The notes under the pieces: model-generated | Databases searched by the model: none | Told to the model about the DNA's origin: nothing | Seen by the model: the letters and a program-made list of their open reading frames with translations, nothing else | In this document: positions 52,134 through 58,867 of the stretch, in pieces | Position numbering within the stretch: position 1 is the first letter of the stretch | Layout of the letters: each line of letters begins with the position of its first letter | DNA from: Syntrophus gentianae | GTDB taxonomy: Bacteria; Desulfobacterota; Syntrophia; Syntrophales; Syntrophaceae | Length of the DNA stretch: 58,867 bases | Assembly (NCBI RefSeq): GCF_900109885.1 | Contig: NZ_FOBS01000021.1 | Location: 1 to 58,867, forward strand | Direction: 5' to 3' | Program-made: the position numbers and the translations under genes

Positions 52134-53246
52134 GTGGTGAGTGGAATCGGGAACTCTTTTCAGCTACATTCAATTAATCCTAAGGAAAACGGCATCAGTG
52201 ATTTTTCGCCTGTCATTTTTGAAGCACTTGGATTCGGTGTTGTCATTGTGGATGCAGATACCCATTGCATTGTTTACGCTAATTCAAAGATTTACGGCAT
52301 TGGCGGCTATTCTGAGGGGGCACTTATCGGTCACGCATGTCATGGTTTATTGTGCCCGGCGGAGGCAGAAAACTGCCCGATCACCGAAGAGGGGCAGTCT
52401 GTGGATAACTCGGAACGAATACTCGTTCGGGCGGATGGAACAAGGTTATCCATCATAAAAACGGCCGTTCCCATGACCCTGGAAGGGAAGAATTATCTGA
52501 TCGAGAGTATCGTGGATAATTCAGAAAGAAAGCAGATCCAGTCAGAACTTACGAAGGCCAATGAATGCCTGCAGAAGGAAATCGTCAAACGCAAGCAGAT
52601 ACAAGACAGAATCGAACATCTTGCCTATCATGACCACCTGACGGGGCTGGCCAACCGGCTGCTCTTCAAGGAGCAACTGGATCATGCGGTATCCTTATCC
52701 AGCCGTATGGCAAATAAGCTCGCGATCATGTTTCTGGACCTGGATGGCTTTAAAATGATCAACGACACGATGGGCCATGCCATAGGAGATCAGCTGTTGA
52801 AGGAGGTCTCCAACCGGTTGGTCAATATTGTGCGCAAATCGGATGTTGTTGCCAGAATAGGTGGAGATGAGTTCGTGATCATGATTGGCAATCAAGGAAA
52901 TGTTGAATCCATTAGACTTGTTGCAGAAAAGATCCTGAATAGCTTCAGGGAGCCCTTTAAACTGAATGGCCATGATTATTTTCTGACGACCAGCATTGGG
53001 GTTGCCATATATCCGACGGATGGCGAAAATGCGGATATCCTCATTAGAAATGCGGATATTGCCATGTACAAGGCCAAGGAGAAAGGCCGGAATCAGTACC
53101 TTCTCTGGACACCGGGAATGAAGACAAACGGGAATGAACCAGCGAAATTGGGCAGCCAGCGATATCGTATTATCGAGCGAAAAGAAATGGATTCATATTA
53201 TTCGCCGCAGATGCAGTGCCATGAAGTTGAGTCATTGGCTTTTTAA
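52134..53246 (+). CDS. PAS-GGDEF diguanylate cyclase
   Basis: The 370-residue protein has a PAS domain (25-135; FEALGFGVVIVDADTHCIVYANSKI), a short linker helix, and a GGDEF domain (about 175-330). The active site GGDEF is intact at 243-247, and an RxxD inhibitory site (RKSD, 234-237) lies five residues before it. It should make c-di-GMP, sensing an unknown ligand through PAS. No membrane segment is present. It starts at GTG 52134 with GGAGGG upstream and stands 51 bases before an HDOD gene, likely co-transcribed. Confidence 0.9.
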   Translation: MVSGIGNSFQLHSINPKENGISDFSPVIFEALGFGVVIVDADTHCIVYANSKIYGIGGYSEGALIGHACHGLLCPAEAENCPITEEGQSVDNSERILVRADGTRLSIIKTAVPMTLEGKNYLIESIVDNSERKQIQSELTKANECLQKEIVKRKQIQDRIEHLAYHDHLTGLANRLLFKEQLDHAVSLSSRMANKLAIMFLDLDGFKMINDTMGHAIGDQLLKEVSNRLVNIVRKSDVVARIGGDEFVIMIGNQGNVESIRLVAEKILNSFREPFKLNGHDYFLTTSIGVAIYPTDGENADILIRNADIAMYKAKEKGRNQYLLWTPGMKTNGNEPAKLGSQRYRIIERKEMDSYYSPQMQCHEVESLAF

Positions 53247-53297
53247 GCCTTGTCGAGATGGCAGCATCCTGAAGGCATATCATATCAGGTAGGAACG

Positions 53298-54947
53298 TTG
53301 GAGAACAAATCGGAAGACCGGAATCATGAACCCAAGGCAATAAAATCAACGGTTGAGGGTTGCCTTGATCCTGAAGGGCGCGAGAAAAGAGCGGAGGCCG
53401 TTCACGGCACCGTCGATTTCCTCATGAGACGCATGCACCACAAGGGTGAACTTCCCGCCTTCTCCAGTCACATGATTGAGATCAACAGCAAACTCTCTTC
53501 CCTGACATCGGTCAACTTCTCTTCAGCCGGGGATCTGGCTGGGATTATCCTGAAAGACTTTTCTCTTACCAACAGACTTCTTAAAATCGTTAATTCCGCC
53601 CTTTATGCGGGTCAATCCGGAAAGGTGACCACAATATCCAAGGCTTTGTTTCTTCTCGGTATCGAAAAAATCCGGATCATGGCGGCCACACTGATGATCT
53701 TTGATCATCTGGAGAACAAATCCCAGGCAAAGGAGCTGCAGGAAATCGCCTTGAATTCTCTCATGAGTGGCCTTGTCGCTTCGAGTATCGCTGAAAAGAT
53801 GAAGCTGGGAGGGACGGAAGAGGTCTTCATCTGCGCCATGCTGTACAACCTGGGGAAGATGCTGGTCATCTGCTATTTCCCCGAGGAGTATGAAGAGATC
53901 AAGAGGCGGATGTCCGAAACAGGACAGGACGAAACCGCGGCATCCAAATCCGTCCTGGGCATTTCCTACAATGATCTGGGAATGGCGGTTTCTCGATCCT
54001 GGAACTTTCCGGATAAAATTGTCAACAGTATGGAGCCCCTGTCCGAGCAGCTTCTTGATCAACCAAAAACAGAATTGGGGAACCTTAGGGTTCTGTCCAG
54101 CTATTCCAATGAATTACTCTCCAGCTTGATTAATTCTCCCTCCCCTGAGCGGGCAGAAGTCCTTTCTTCCATGCTGAAGCGATACCGGAAGAGAGTTCCG
54201 ATTCCCCAGGATGAGATGAAATCACTCCTCGAATCGACCGTCACGAAAGTCCACCCTTATTCAGATGCCGTCAAGGCCGACAAACAGTCTGTCAATCGCT
54301 TTAAAAATTTATTTCAGTCCACACCGGAGAGCATTCCTGAAGTCAGGAAGACGAAAACTGCGGAGCCGTCAGAAAATCCAGTTCTTCCGAAAGAACCGGT
54401 TCCTCACGCTGCGCCTTCCGGTGCGACCGATGCGGAATCAAAGAGGAACGTCCTGGCCAATGGCCTGCGGGAGATCAAGGAGGTTATGAAGGGCGCTTAC
54501 CGCCTGAACGATGTGCTCTACATGATTCTTGAAACCATGTATCGTGGTTTCGAATTGAGCCGCGTCGTCTTTTGCCTGCGGGATGCGAAGCAGGGAGCGA
54601 TGGTGGCCCGATTTGGGCTGGGAGAGAATATCGACGAGATCGTCAGGCATTTCCATTTCAGGATCAGCCGGTCTTCGGATCTCTTCAATATTGTAATCGC
54701 TCAGGGGAAAGGCATTCTCATCGATAATGCTGCCAACCCCAACATATTGAAAATACTTCCAGATTGGTATCAATATCTTATCGCCGCACCATCCTTTTTC
54801 ATCTATCCTTTGATTTCTCCAAAGGGATGCATCGGCATGTTCTACGGGGATCGGAAAATGCGTGAAACCATGCTTACGGAGGCGGACAAGAAATTCATGG
54901 AAGAATTACGGGATATTTTCCTTTTCGCCATAACCCGCCAGCAATAG
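53298..54947 (+). CDS. HDOD and GAF-like signalling protein
   Basis: The 549-residue protein has an HDOD domain at about 55-260 (IILKDFSLTNRLLKIVNSALYAG; AMLYNLGKMLVICYFPEEY), a Pro/Lys-rich linker, and a C-terminal GAF-like domain (390-545; RVVFCLRDAKQGAMVARFGLG; SFFIYPLISPKGCIGMFYGD). HDOD domains have lost the HD metal ligands, and here LYNLGK replaces them, so it is probably a regulator, not an enzyme. I start at TTG 53298 with AGGTAGGA upstream; a TTG at 53250 is also open. It is paired with the diguanylate cyclase. Confidence 0.8.
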   Translation: MENKSEDRNHEPKAIKSTVEGCLDPEGREKRAEAVHGTVDFLMRRMHHKGELPAFSSHMIEINSKLSSLTSVNFSSAGDLAGIILKDFSLTNRLLKIVNSALYAGQSGKVTTISKALFLLGIEKIRIMAATLMIFDHLENKSQAKELQEIALNSLMSGLVASSIAEKMKLGGTEEVFICAMLYNLGKMLVICYFPEEYEEIKRRMSETGQDETAASKSVLGISYNDLGMAVSRSWNFPDKIVNSMEPLSEQLLDQPKTELGNLRVLSSYSNELLSSLINSPSPERAEVLSSMLKRYRKRVPIPQDEMKSLLESTVTKVHPYSDAVKADKQSVNRFKNLFQSTPESIPEVRKTKTAEPSENPVLPKEPVPHAAPSGATDAESKRNVLANGLREIKEVMKGAYRLNDVLYMILETMYRGFELSRVVFCLRDAKQGAMVARFGLGENIDEIVRHFHFRISRSSDLFNIVIAQGKGILIDNAANPNILKILPDWYQYLIAAPSFFIYPLISPKGCIGMFYGDRKMRETMLTEADKKFMEELRDIFLFAITRQQ

Positions 54948-54995
54948 ATCGCATCCCTTTCAGCTTCCGCATTTTAACTCACCTCACACCCTGAA

Positions 54996-56870
54996 TTATC
55001 TTCGGTGGTCAAACTCTTTGCGGAGACTCTCGCTGTCCCATGCATGATCGTTCCGAGTGGGGTTGCTTTCCCGGTCGCTGGTCAGCAGTTCTTCCTGGTT
55101 CTGAATCTCTTCCCGGAAATTGTCAATATAGGTTTCCTTATCATGGCGGTGCGGTGCAAGTTTCTGCATGGCCGCTTCATCGTACCGGATAAAATTCTGC
55201 CCCGAGCGCAGGGCGCTGTACCTTCGAAAGCCGAGCTTGACCAGGCAATCGATCCCCAGGCGCACGGAGGTGTCAAGGGTCTCCCGGTAAATGTCCGTTA
55301 TGCCCGTCTCCATCAAATGGTAGGCGTCCAGCCTGTTTTCGGCACGGGCCATGATCGAAAGATGAGGGAACAGCTTCCGGGTTTTTTCGATAAGATCGGA
55401 ATTGATCTCCGGCGAACCGATGGCTGCGATCAGGATTCTGGCCTGGTCGGCTCCGGCCGCCTTGAGAATATCGACGCGTGTGGCGTCCCCGTAGAAAACC
55501 CTGAATCCCATCTTCCTCAGCAGATCCACCCGGTCGGAATCGTTGTCCAGGATCGTGGCCTGAATCCCGTTTGCCCGGAGGAACCTTCCCACCGTGCTGC
55601 CGAAATGACCGAAACCGGCGATGATGACCGGGGAATGGAGATCAATGGCATCCGGCGCCGTTTCCATCTTTTCCAGGGTGCCGAACCGGGGAAGGATCAG
55701 GCGTTCATTGATCATCAATAACAGCGGAGTGACCGTCATGCTGAGGGCGGTCACTCCCATCATCGTGTCCGTCCATGACGGCGACAGGATCGAAAGCTGG
55801 CTGATGAAGGAGAAGAGGACGAAGGCGAATTCCCCGACCTGGGCAAGGCCGAGACTGAAGAGGAGATTCTGATCAAAACTCAGCCGGGACAGCTTTCCCG
55901 TCAGAGCGAGAACGCCGAACTTGATGGCGATCACCGCACACACAAGGGTCAGGATTTTGAGGGGTTCGTTGAGGATCAGGGTGAAGTTGACGGCTGTTCC
56001 CACGGAGATGAAAAACAGGCCGAGAAGAACCCCTTTGAAGGGGGCGATGTCGCTTTCCAGTTCATGCCGGTATTCGCTGTTGGCCAGAACGACCCCCGCC
56101 AGAAAGGTTCCCAGGGCGGGGCTGAGACCTACCAGGGTCATGAGAGAGGCGGTGGCGATGACGATGAACAGGGCCGAGGCGGTGAACAATTCCTGAAGAT
56201 GGAGGCGGGCGATGAAGCGCAGGAAGGGAACAATCAGGAACCGGCCACTGGCGACCACCAGGTTGACGGCCAGAAGCAGGGCGATCGTCTGAGCCCATCC
56301 GGGCAGTCCCTGCAGCAAGGTGCCGGATTCCCCGCTCTGGGCCGAAACGGTGGAAACGGCCAGAAGCGGCAGGAGCGCCAGAATGGGAATGACGGAAATG
56401 TCCTGAAAAAGGAGCACGGCGAAGGAGCATCTCCCCGATTGCGTCGCTGACAAGCCCTTTTCCCGCAGAGTCTGCAGGACGATCGCCGTGGACGACATGG
56501 ATAAGGCCAGCCCACAGGCCAGGGCTGCCGGCCAGGAAAATCCGAAGATAAGGAACATGGCCAGAAAGAGGAGGGTGGTCAAGCCGAGCTGCAGGATTCC
56601 CGTCCCCAGGATGAGCCGGCGAATCCGCCAGAGATGAGAAGGCTCCAACTCAAGGCCGATGAGAAAAAGCATCATCACCACGCCGAATTCGGCAAAGTGC
56701 ATCACATCCTTTCCCTCGCCGCCGACAAAGCCGAGACAGAAGGGACCGATGATGATGCCCCCAATGAGATATCCCAGGACCGATCCCATCCCGATTCTTT
56801 TGGCAATGGGAACAAAGAAGATCGCCGCCGCCAGATAGATGAGGGCGTCGTGGAGGAGGGTGCTGGTCAT
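54996..56870 (-). CDS. kefB: KefB/CPA2 family cation-proton antiporter with RCK domain
   Basis: The 624-residue protein has about twelve membrane helices (1-385) in the Na+/H+ exchanger-like CPA2 fold (GYLIGGIIIGPFCLG; MMLFLIGLELEPSHLW; LALSMSSTAIVLQTL; LSPALGTFLAGVVLANS), then a TrkA-N/RCK domain from about 414 (VIIAGFGHFGSTVGRFL) that binds nucleotide. It should export K+ under electrophile stress or act as a K+/H+ antiporter. The start at 56870 overlaps the stop of kefF (ATGA), so the ancillary subunit is co-translated. Confidence 0.9.
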   Translation of the reverse strand: MTSTLLHDALIYLAAAIFFVPIAKRIGMGSVLGYLIGGIIIGPFCLGFVGGEGKDVMHFAEFGVVMMLFLIGLELEPSHLWRIRRLILGTGILQLGLTTLLFLAMFLIFGFSWPAALACGLALSMSSTAIVLQTLREKGLSATQSGRCSFAVLLFQDISVIPILALLPLLAVSTVSAQSGESGTLLQGLPGWAQTIALLLAVNLVVASGRFLIVPFLRFIARLHLQELFTASALFIVIATASLMTLVGLSPALGTFLAGVVLANSEYRHELESDIAPFKGVLLGLFFISVGTAVNFTLILNEPLKILTLVCAVIAIKFGVLALTGKLSRLSFDQNLLFSLGLAQVGEFAFVLFSFISQLSILSPSWTDTMMGVTALSMTVTPLLLMINERLILPRFGTLEKMETAPDAIDLHSPVIIAGFGHFGSTVGRFLRANGIQATILDNDSDRVDLLRKMGFRVFYGDATRVDILKAAGADQARILIAAIGSPEINSDLIEKTRKLFPHLSIMARAENRLDAYHLMETGITDIYRETLDTSVRLGIDCLVKLGFRRYSALRSGQNFIRYDEAAMQKLAPHRHDKETYIDNFREEIQNQEELLTSDRESNPTRNDHAWDSESLRKEFDHRR

Positions 56871-57475
56871 GGTTTGTCCCCCGCCTCGGAAAGCAGCCAA
56901 TCGTTCAGGAAGGGGAAGGTCCGGGCGGATTCGATGTCCAGGTTTCCCTGCGCAAGCCGGTCCAGCAGGGTGCGATACAGTGCGGCATAGTGCTCCAGAT
57001 CCGAATTCATCAACCGATAGGTTCCCTGTACGGCAAAGGGCGGCAGATAGATCATCCTGCAGAGGGTGGCCGTCTGCTGAAAGGGAATCAGGAATTCTCC
57101 CATCGTAAAGCGGTTGAACCCGTCTGGCGCATATTCATTCCTCGTTCCGCCGGACGAAATGGCGTTAAAAATCCATTTGTTCCTTAAGACATCTCCCCCT
57201 TCACCATGGGCCCACCCATGTTCAAGGACCAGATCGATCCACTGTTTGAGCAGTGCCGGGGCGCTGTACATATAGATGGGGTGCTGCCAGACAAGAACCT
57301 GATGTTCCGTCAGCCGGGCCTTTTCCCGTTCCACGTCGATATTGAAGTCTGGGTACAGTTCATATAAGTCGTTGAGCGTTACTGCCGGATGTCCCCAAAT
57401 GTCCTTTAACAGCGCACGGTTGACGCGCGAATTTTCAAAACGGGGATGGGCAAAAAGGATCAGAATCCGATTCAT
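56867..57475 (-). CDS. kefF: KefF-like NAD(P)H:quinone oxidoreductase
   Basis: The 202-residue flavodoxin-fold protein has ILILFAHPRFENSRVNRALL at the start and LVWQHPIYMYSAPALLKQWIDLVLEHGWAHG in the middle, the pattern of modulator-of-drug-activity/KefF flavoproteins. KefF is the cytosolic activator of Kef channels and reduces quinones. Its coupling to kefB supports this. Confidence 0.9.
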   Translation of the reverse strand: MNRILILFAHPRFENSRVNRALLKDIWGHPAVTLNDLYELYPDFNIDVEREKARLTEHQVLVWQHPIYMYSAPALLKQWIDLVLEHGWAHGEGGDVLRNKWIFNAISSGGTRNEYAPDGFNRFTMGEFLIPFQQTATLCRMIYLPPFAVQGTYRLMNSDLEHYAALYRTLLDRLAQGNLDIESARTFPFLNDWLLSEAGDKP

Positions 57476-57567
57476 GGGTCAGGTTTTATGATCTATCAGC
57501 AACAAAAAAAGCTTTCTTAAAGTTTTGGAACGTTTATGAAGGAACGATGGAAGATGTGGATATCTCC

Positions 57568-58047
57568 CTACCGTGACCCCCTGTATACGCCCTGATAGTC
57601 CGCGGTCGACAGGGGGACGACATTGTCCGCCTTGACCAAGCCACCTGCTTTAACCGTCCCGATGAAGAGGGTATGATCGCCTGTGCCGATCGTGTGATCC
57701 AGCGAGCAGTCCAGGTATCCGATGGAGTCGTCCAGGACAGGCAGCCCGGACGGCGACGGACTGCATTTGCAGTTGTCGAATTTTTTCTTCCAGTCCGCGA
57801 TTTTGAACTGTGCAATTCTATCGGCCGCCTCCCTGGGCAGGACGTTGATGCAGAAGTTCCCCGACTCCCGGATCTGTTCGTGGCAGAGCCTGTTTTTCCG
57901 GATGGCCAGGGCAATGCGTGGCGGTTCATGGGAGCATTGGGTTACCCAGGAGGCGATCATGCCGTTATATCCCTCCGGGGATGAAACGGTGACGAGATAG
58001 ATGCCGTAAGAAAACCGGTCGAGGACATCCTGCCATTCTTTTTCCAT
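57568..58047 (-). CDS. flavin reductase-like FMN-binding protein
   Basis: The 159-residue protein has the split-barrel flavin reductase pattern: YGIYLVTVSSPEGYNGMIASWVTQCS near residue 15 and GNFCINVLPREAADRIAQF. C-terminal IGYLDCSLDHTIGTGDHTLFIGTV closes the FMN site. It is in the family of high-molecular-weight rubredoxin/flavin reductase domains, typical of anaerobes, with possible use in oxygen defence. It stands alone, separated from kefF by 92 bases. Confidence 0.88.
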   Translation of the reverse strand: MEKEWQDVLDRFSYGIYLVTVSSPEGYNGMIASWVTQCSHEPPRIALAIRKNRLCHEQIRESGNFCINVLPREAADRIAQFKIADWKKKFDNCKCSPSPSGLPVLDDSIGYLDCSLDHTIGTGDHTLFIGTVKAGGLVKADNVVPLSTADYQGVYRGSR

Positions 58048-58065
58048 AACTTTCCCTCATATTCA

Positions 58066-58091
58066 GAAGCGTGCCTGTTTATGCACGCTTC
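58066..58091. promoter_or_regulatory. 9-bp inverted repeat upstream of the flavin reductase
   Basis: GAAGCGTGC and GCACGCTTC pair perfectly around an eight-base centre, 19 bases upstream of the flavin reductase start. It may be an operator or a 5' leader hairpin. Its regulator is unknown. Confidence 0.5.
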
Positions 58092-58104
58092 GTCATTTAT
58101 TGAT

Positions 58105-58327
58105 CCTTGAAAAACCCCGTCCTCTGGGCGGGGTCAGAGACTTTCGGCTCTGCCTTTATTATGGGTTTTGTTGCTAACTCCACGATTGATTGCATGAAAG
58201 TGAGTGGAGCGAGTATGGGTATTTCAGTTGCGTGATTTTGCCGAAGAAACAATTTCACGAATGCTTTTGCTCAGCCCCCTTTCAGGGGGCATAAGGCAAA
58301 GCCACGTCCTTTGGGCGTGGATTCAAC
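58105..58327. mobile_element. IS200/IS605-like non-autonomous element (hairpin ends, no transposase)
   Basis: TTGAT (58100-58104) is followed by an end hairpin CCCCGTCC-TCT-GGGCGGGG at 58115-58133. The other end hairpin CCACGTCC-TTT-GGGCGTGG at 58302-58320 is followed by ATTCAAC. Both have an eight-base-pair stem, a T-G wobble at the same position and a three-base loop, as expected for subterminal hairpins of IS200/IS605 elements. A third hairpin (GCCCCC...GGGGGC, 58274-58290) lies just before the second end, a layout seen in TnpB guide-RNA (omegaRNA) scaffolds. No tnpA or tnpB frame is present. The limits are approximate. Confidence 0.55.
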
Positions 58328-58448
58328 CGTTTTTTACTTACTCATTCCTGCTTTCCGCACTTCCATAGACAATCCGGAATTTCATCCTGATTTTGACCAT
58401 AGTGACTTTCTATCACTAATATCGCCTGTTGCCAAAAGAAAAAGTCCA

Positions 58449-58680
58449 CGCCCGGACGACCCTTCTCTCTATGCCATGCGTTTGAGCAGCGATGGAACCG
58501 TTTCGATGCGTCTCAGCTGCAATCGCGCCAAGGGCACCTGGGCTGCTGAGCCTAGCGGCAGCGGTGAAAGTGGGCGATTCGAATTCGGAGCGCTCGCGGT
58601 TACGCGTGCCTTCTGCCCGTTCCCGAATATGAACGAGCGCATTCTTGCAGATGCCAAGTTCGTCCGTTCTTACCTGCTGG
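58449..58680 (+). pseudogene. META-domain protein fragment
   Basis: The frame reads PDDPSLYAMRLSSDGTVSMR, LSCNRAKGTW and then FGALAVTRAFCPFPNMNERILADAKFVRSYLL, the second half of a META (HslJ-like) domain. The start of the domain and any signal peptide are missing, and the reading is lost after SYLL where a tandem repeat begins. It is a remnant, probably broken by the neighbouring mobile sequences. Confidence 0.6.
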
Positions 58681-58720
58681 TGAAATGTGGGGTGAAATGT
58701 GGGGACACTTCCCGTATTTA
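58679..58720. repeat. tandem 12-mer and REP-like palindrome beside the RAYT gene
   Basis: GGTGAAATGTGG occurs twice in direct succession (58679-58690 and 58691-58702), followed by GGACACTTCCCGT, which with the preceding GG gives a GGGGACACTTCCC-type palindrome. REP-type repeats commonly flank REP-associated transposase genes, and the next gene is one. Confidence 0.5.
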
Positions 58721-58758
58721 TGTTTGACAATTGGTGAGGATCAATGTAGAAATTTTTC

Positions 58759-58867
58759 ATGCCGAGAATCGCCCGTATCATAGCGCCCCATTATCCACAT
58801 CATATCACCCAGCGGGGTAATAACCGCGTCGATGTCTTTTTGGATGATGAAGACAAAGCCAAGTACT
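58759..58867 (+). CDS. REP-associated tyrosine transposase (RAYT), N-terminal part
   Basis: MPRIARIIAPHYPHHITQRG followed by NNRVDVFLDDEDKAKY is the conserved start of Y1 transposases of the RAYT family (the HITQRGN stretch is the start of the HUH fold). The gene runs off the right edge. These proteins mobilise REP elements. Confidence 0.85.
   Translation, partial: MPRIARIIAPHYPHHITQRGNNRVDVFLDDEDKAKY

Noticed and set aside
1-58867. CRISPR arrays, tRNA or rRNA genes
   Set aside because: Reading through the window I saw no regularly spaced direct repeats and no tRNA- or rRNA-like sequence. A dedicated scan (CRISPR finder, tRNAscan) would be decisive.

Overview
The window comes from a flagellated, anaerobic, Gram-negative bacterium. 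By eye the GC content is in the mid-fifties. The gene complement fits a syntrophic or fermentative member of the Desulfobacterota (old Deltaproteobacteria, Syntrophus-like): an HcpR/Hcp/flavo-diiron nitrosative-stress module, a fused ADP-forming acyl-CoA synthetase, an archaeal-type FBP aldolase/phosphatase, sigma-54 and sigma-28 flagellar promoters and a PEP-CTERM protein. The taxonomic placement is inference; no rRNA or tRNA is present to confirm it.

Layout. (1) 1-3713: remains of a restriction locus on the minus strand. A type III-like Res helicase-nuclease is followed by an AlbA_2-domain gene cut short next to an IS1634-like transposase that runs off the left edge. (2) 3995-7012: a coupled glycosyltransferase, GNAT and HIT/GalT-like (DUF4922) trio. 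(3) 7009-12067: hcpR, divergent from hcp, fprA, a ferredoxin and a cupin, with a textbook HcpR palindrome between hcpR and hcp. (4) 12133-15292: a DUF1460 peptidoglycan-hydrolase-like gene and an NDP-forming acyl-CoA synthetase. (5) 15320-21116: flgD-flgE-flgK-flgL on the minus strand behind a sigma-54 promoter, plus a TPR/Ig-like protein behind a sigma-28-like box. (6) 21295-42028: one tight 20.7-kb plus-strand operon of 15 genes for a complex sugar and its transfer. (7) 42096-44577: flaF, flbT, an unknown gene and flagellin, with a strong sigma-28 promoter. (8) 44931-57475: an M15-type peptidase, a PEP-CTERM protein, carbamate kinase plus a predicted GTPase, FBP aldolase/phosphatase, a MOT1 transporter, GGDEF and HDOD signalling proteins, and KefB/KefF. 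(9) 57568-58867: a flavin reductase, an IS200/IS605-like hairpin element, a decayed META-domain gene and the start of a REP-associated tyrosine transposase.

The most interesting part is the operon at 21295-42028, enclosed by hook genes on one side and flagellin/FlbT/FlaF on the other. It makes CDP-4-keto-3,6-dideoxyglucose (rfbF/G/H). It also encodes a NeuB-type synthase without its SAF domain, a KdsC-like phosphatase, an acetolactate-synthase-like TPP enzyme, four radical-SAM proteins, a sugar C-methyltransferase, an FkbM O-methyltransferase, two SDR epimerases and an 1875-residue protein carrying several glycosyltransferase domains and TPRs. I read it as a flagellin (or hook) glycosylation island building an unusual branched or higher-carbon sugar. 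The position and enzyme families are seen directly; the product and the target are inference.
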